Source of the DNA: Thiosocius sp049669185
Lineage (GTDB): Bacteria > Pseudomonadota > Gammaproteobacteria > Chromatiales > Chromatiaceae
Direction: 5' to 3'
DNA: 5,639 nt
Assembly: GCA_049669185.1 (NCBI GenBank)
Contig: JBATKF010000220.1
Location: forward strand, 1-5,639
Positions within the stretch are counted from its first letter, which is position 1. Each line of letters starts with the position of its first letter. The translations under genes and the position numbers were made by a program. Below the pieces are notes generated by a model. That model worked only from the letters and a program-made list of their open reading frames with translations, was not told the origin of the DNA and searched no databases. Shown piece after piece: positions 5,513 through 5,639 of this stretch.

Positions 5513-5639
5513 CCCGGGCGCTCGGGGGTGCCTATGAGTGGGGCCATCGCTGCTGGATTGCGTGGCACTCCGGGGCAGTGTCGGGAGGCGTCGGGTGCGT
5601 CGGGTGGTTGCGGGGGATGTTCCCAGGGGGCGAGAACCT
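5513..5639 (+). repeat. dispersed structured repeat, copy 4 (runs off the window)
   Basis: It starts CCCGGGCGCTCGGGGG directly against transposase coding sequence. The outer stem is 5525-5532 with 5564-5571, fully paired with one G-T. The inner palindrome has decayed (CCATCGCTGCTGG). The GTGGCCAC module is missing, so the core passes almost directly into GTCGGG-type 9-nt units (about 5579-5605). The terminal GGGGATGTTCCCAGGGGGCG stretch follows at 5613-5632, and the copy is cut by the window end at CGAGAACCT. Confidence 0.88.

Noticed and set aside
188..5639. CRISPR array
   Set aside because: The repeats are long, modular and separated by whole genes, with no regular spacers of uniform length.

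Overview
The window looks like accessory DNA from a gammaproteobacterium. I infer this from a 17-kDa-antigen-type outer-membrane lipoprotein, a class III cyclase fused to TolB-like and TPR domains, and an IS3-family transposase remnant; I cannot name a genus. The coding sequences have moderate G+C. They are separated by conspicuously G-rich intergenic repeats.

Layout. Positions 69-119 hold the 3' half of a tRNA with anticodon CAT, including an encoded CCA, but no 5' half. This is what an integrating element leaves at one end, so it may mark an island boundary. The first member of a dispersed repeat follows (about 188-369). Next come a small lipoprotein gene (443-904, +), a 28-nt scrap of the repeat (1077-1104), a secreted Spy/CpxP-like protein gene (1287-1796, +), a long copy of the repeat (about 1808-2107), a large membrane cyclase/TolB-like/TPR gene (2259-4151, -), a short copy of the repeat (about 4225-4418), an unidentified acidic 79-residue protein gene (4493-4732, +), a 5'-truncated IS3-family transposase (4843-5508, -), and a fourth copy of the repeat that abuts the transposase and runs off the window (5513-5639).

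The most distinctive signal is this repeat family. All five members lie in the same orientation, and one lies in each space between gene units except between the 79-residue gene and the IS remnant. The core folds into a two-tier hairpin whose outer stem is kept by compensatory changes between copies. Optional modules flank the core: a left module with a CCAGAG/CTCTGG hairpin, a GTGGCCAC module, a 9-nt tandem GCGTCGGGT module, and a terminal stretch rich in AACCTG. The region therefore reads as a row of one-gene units separated by structured direct repeats. It resembles a cassette array in layout, but no integron attC sites or integrase are visible here.

How the genes relate. The lipoprotein, the Spy/CpxP-like protein and the membrane cyclase would all act at the cell envelope, but they are not an operon: the cyclase is on the opposite strand and repeats lie between the units. 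I see no direct evidence that they work together.
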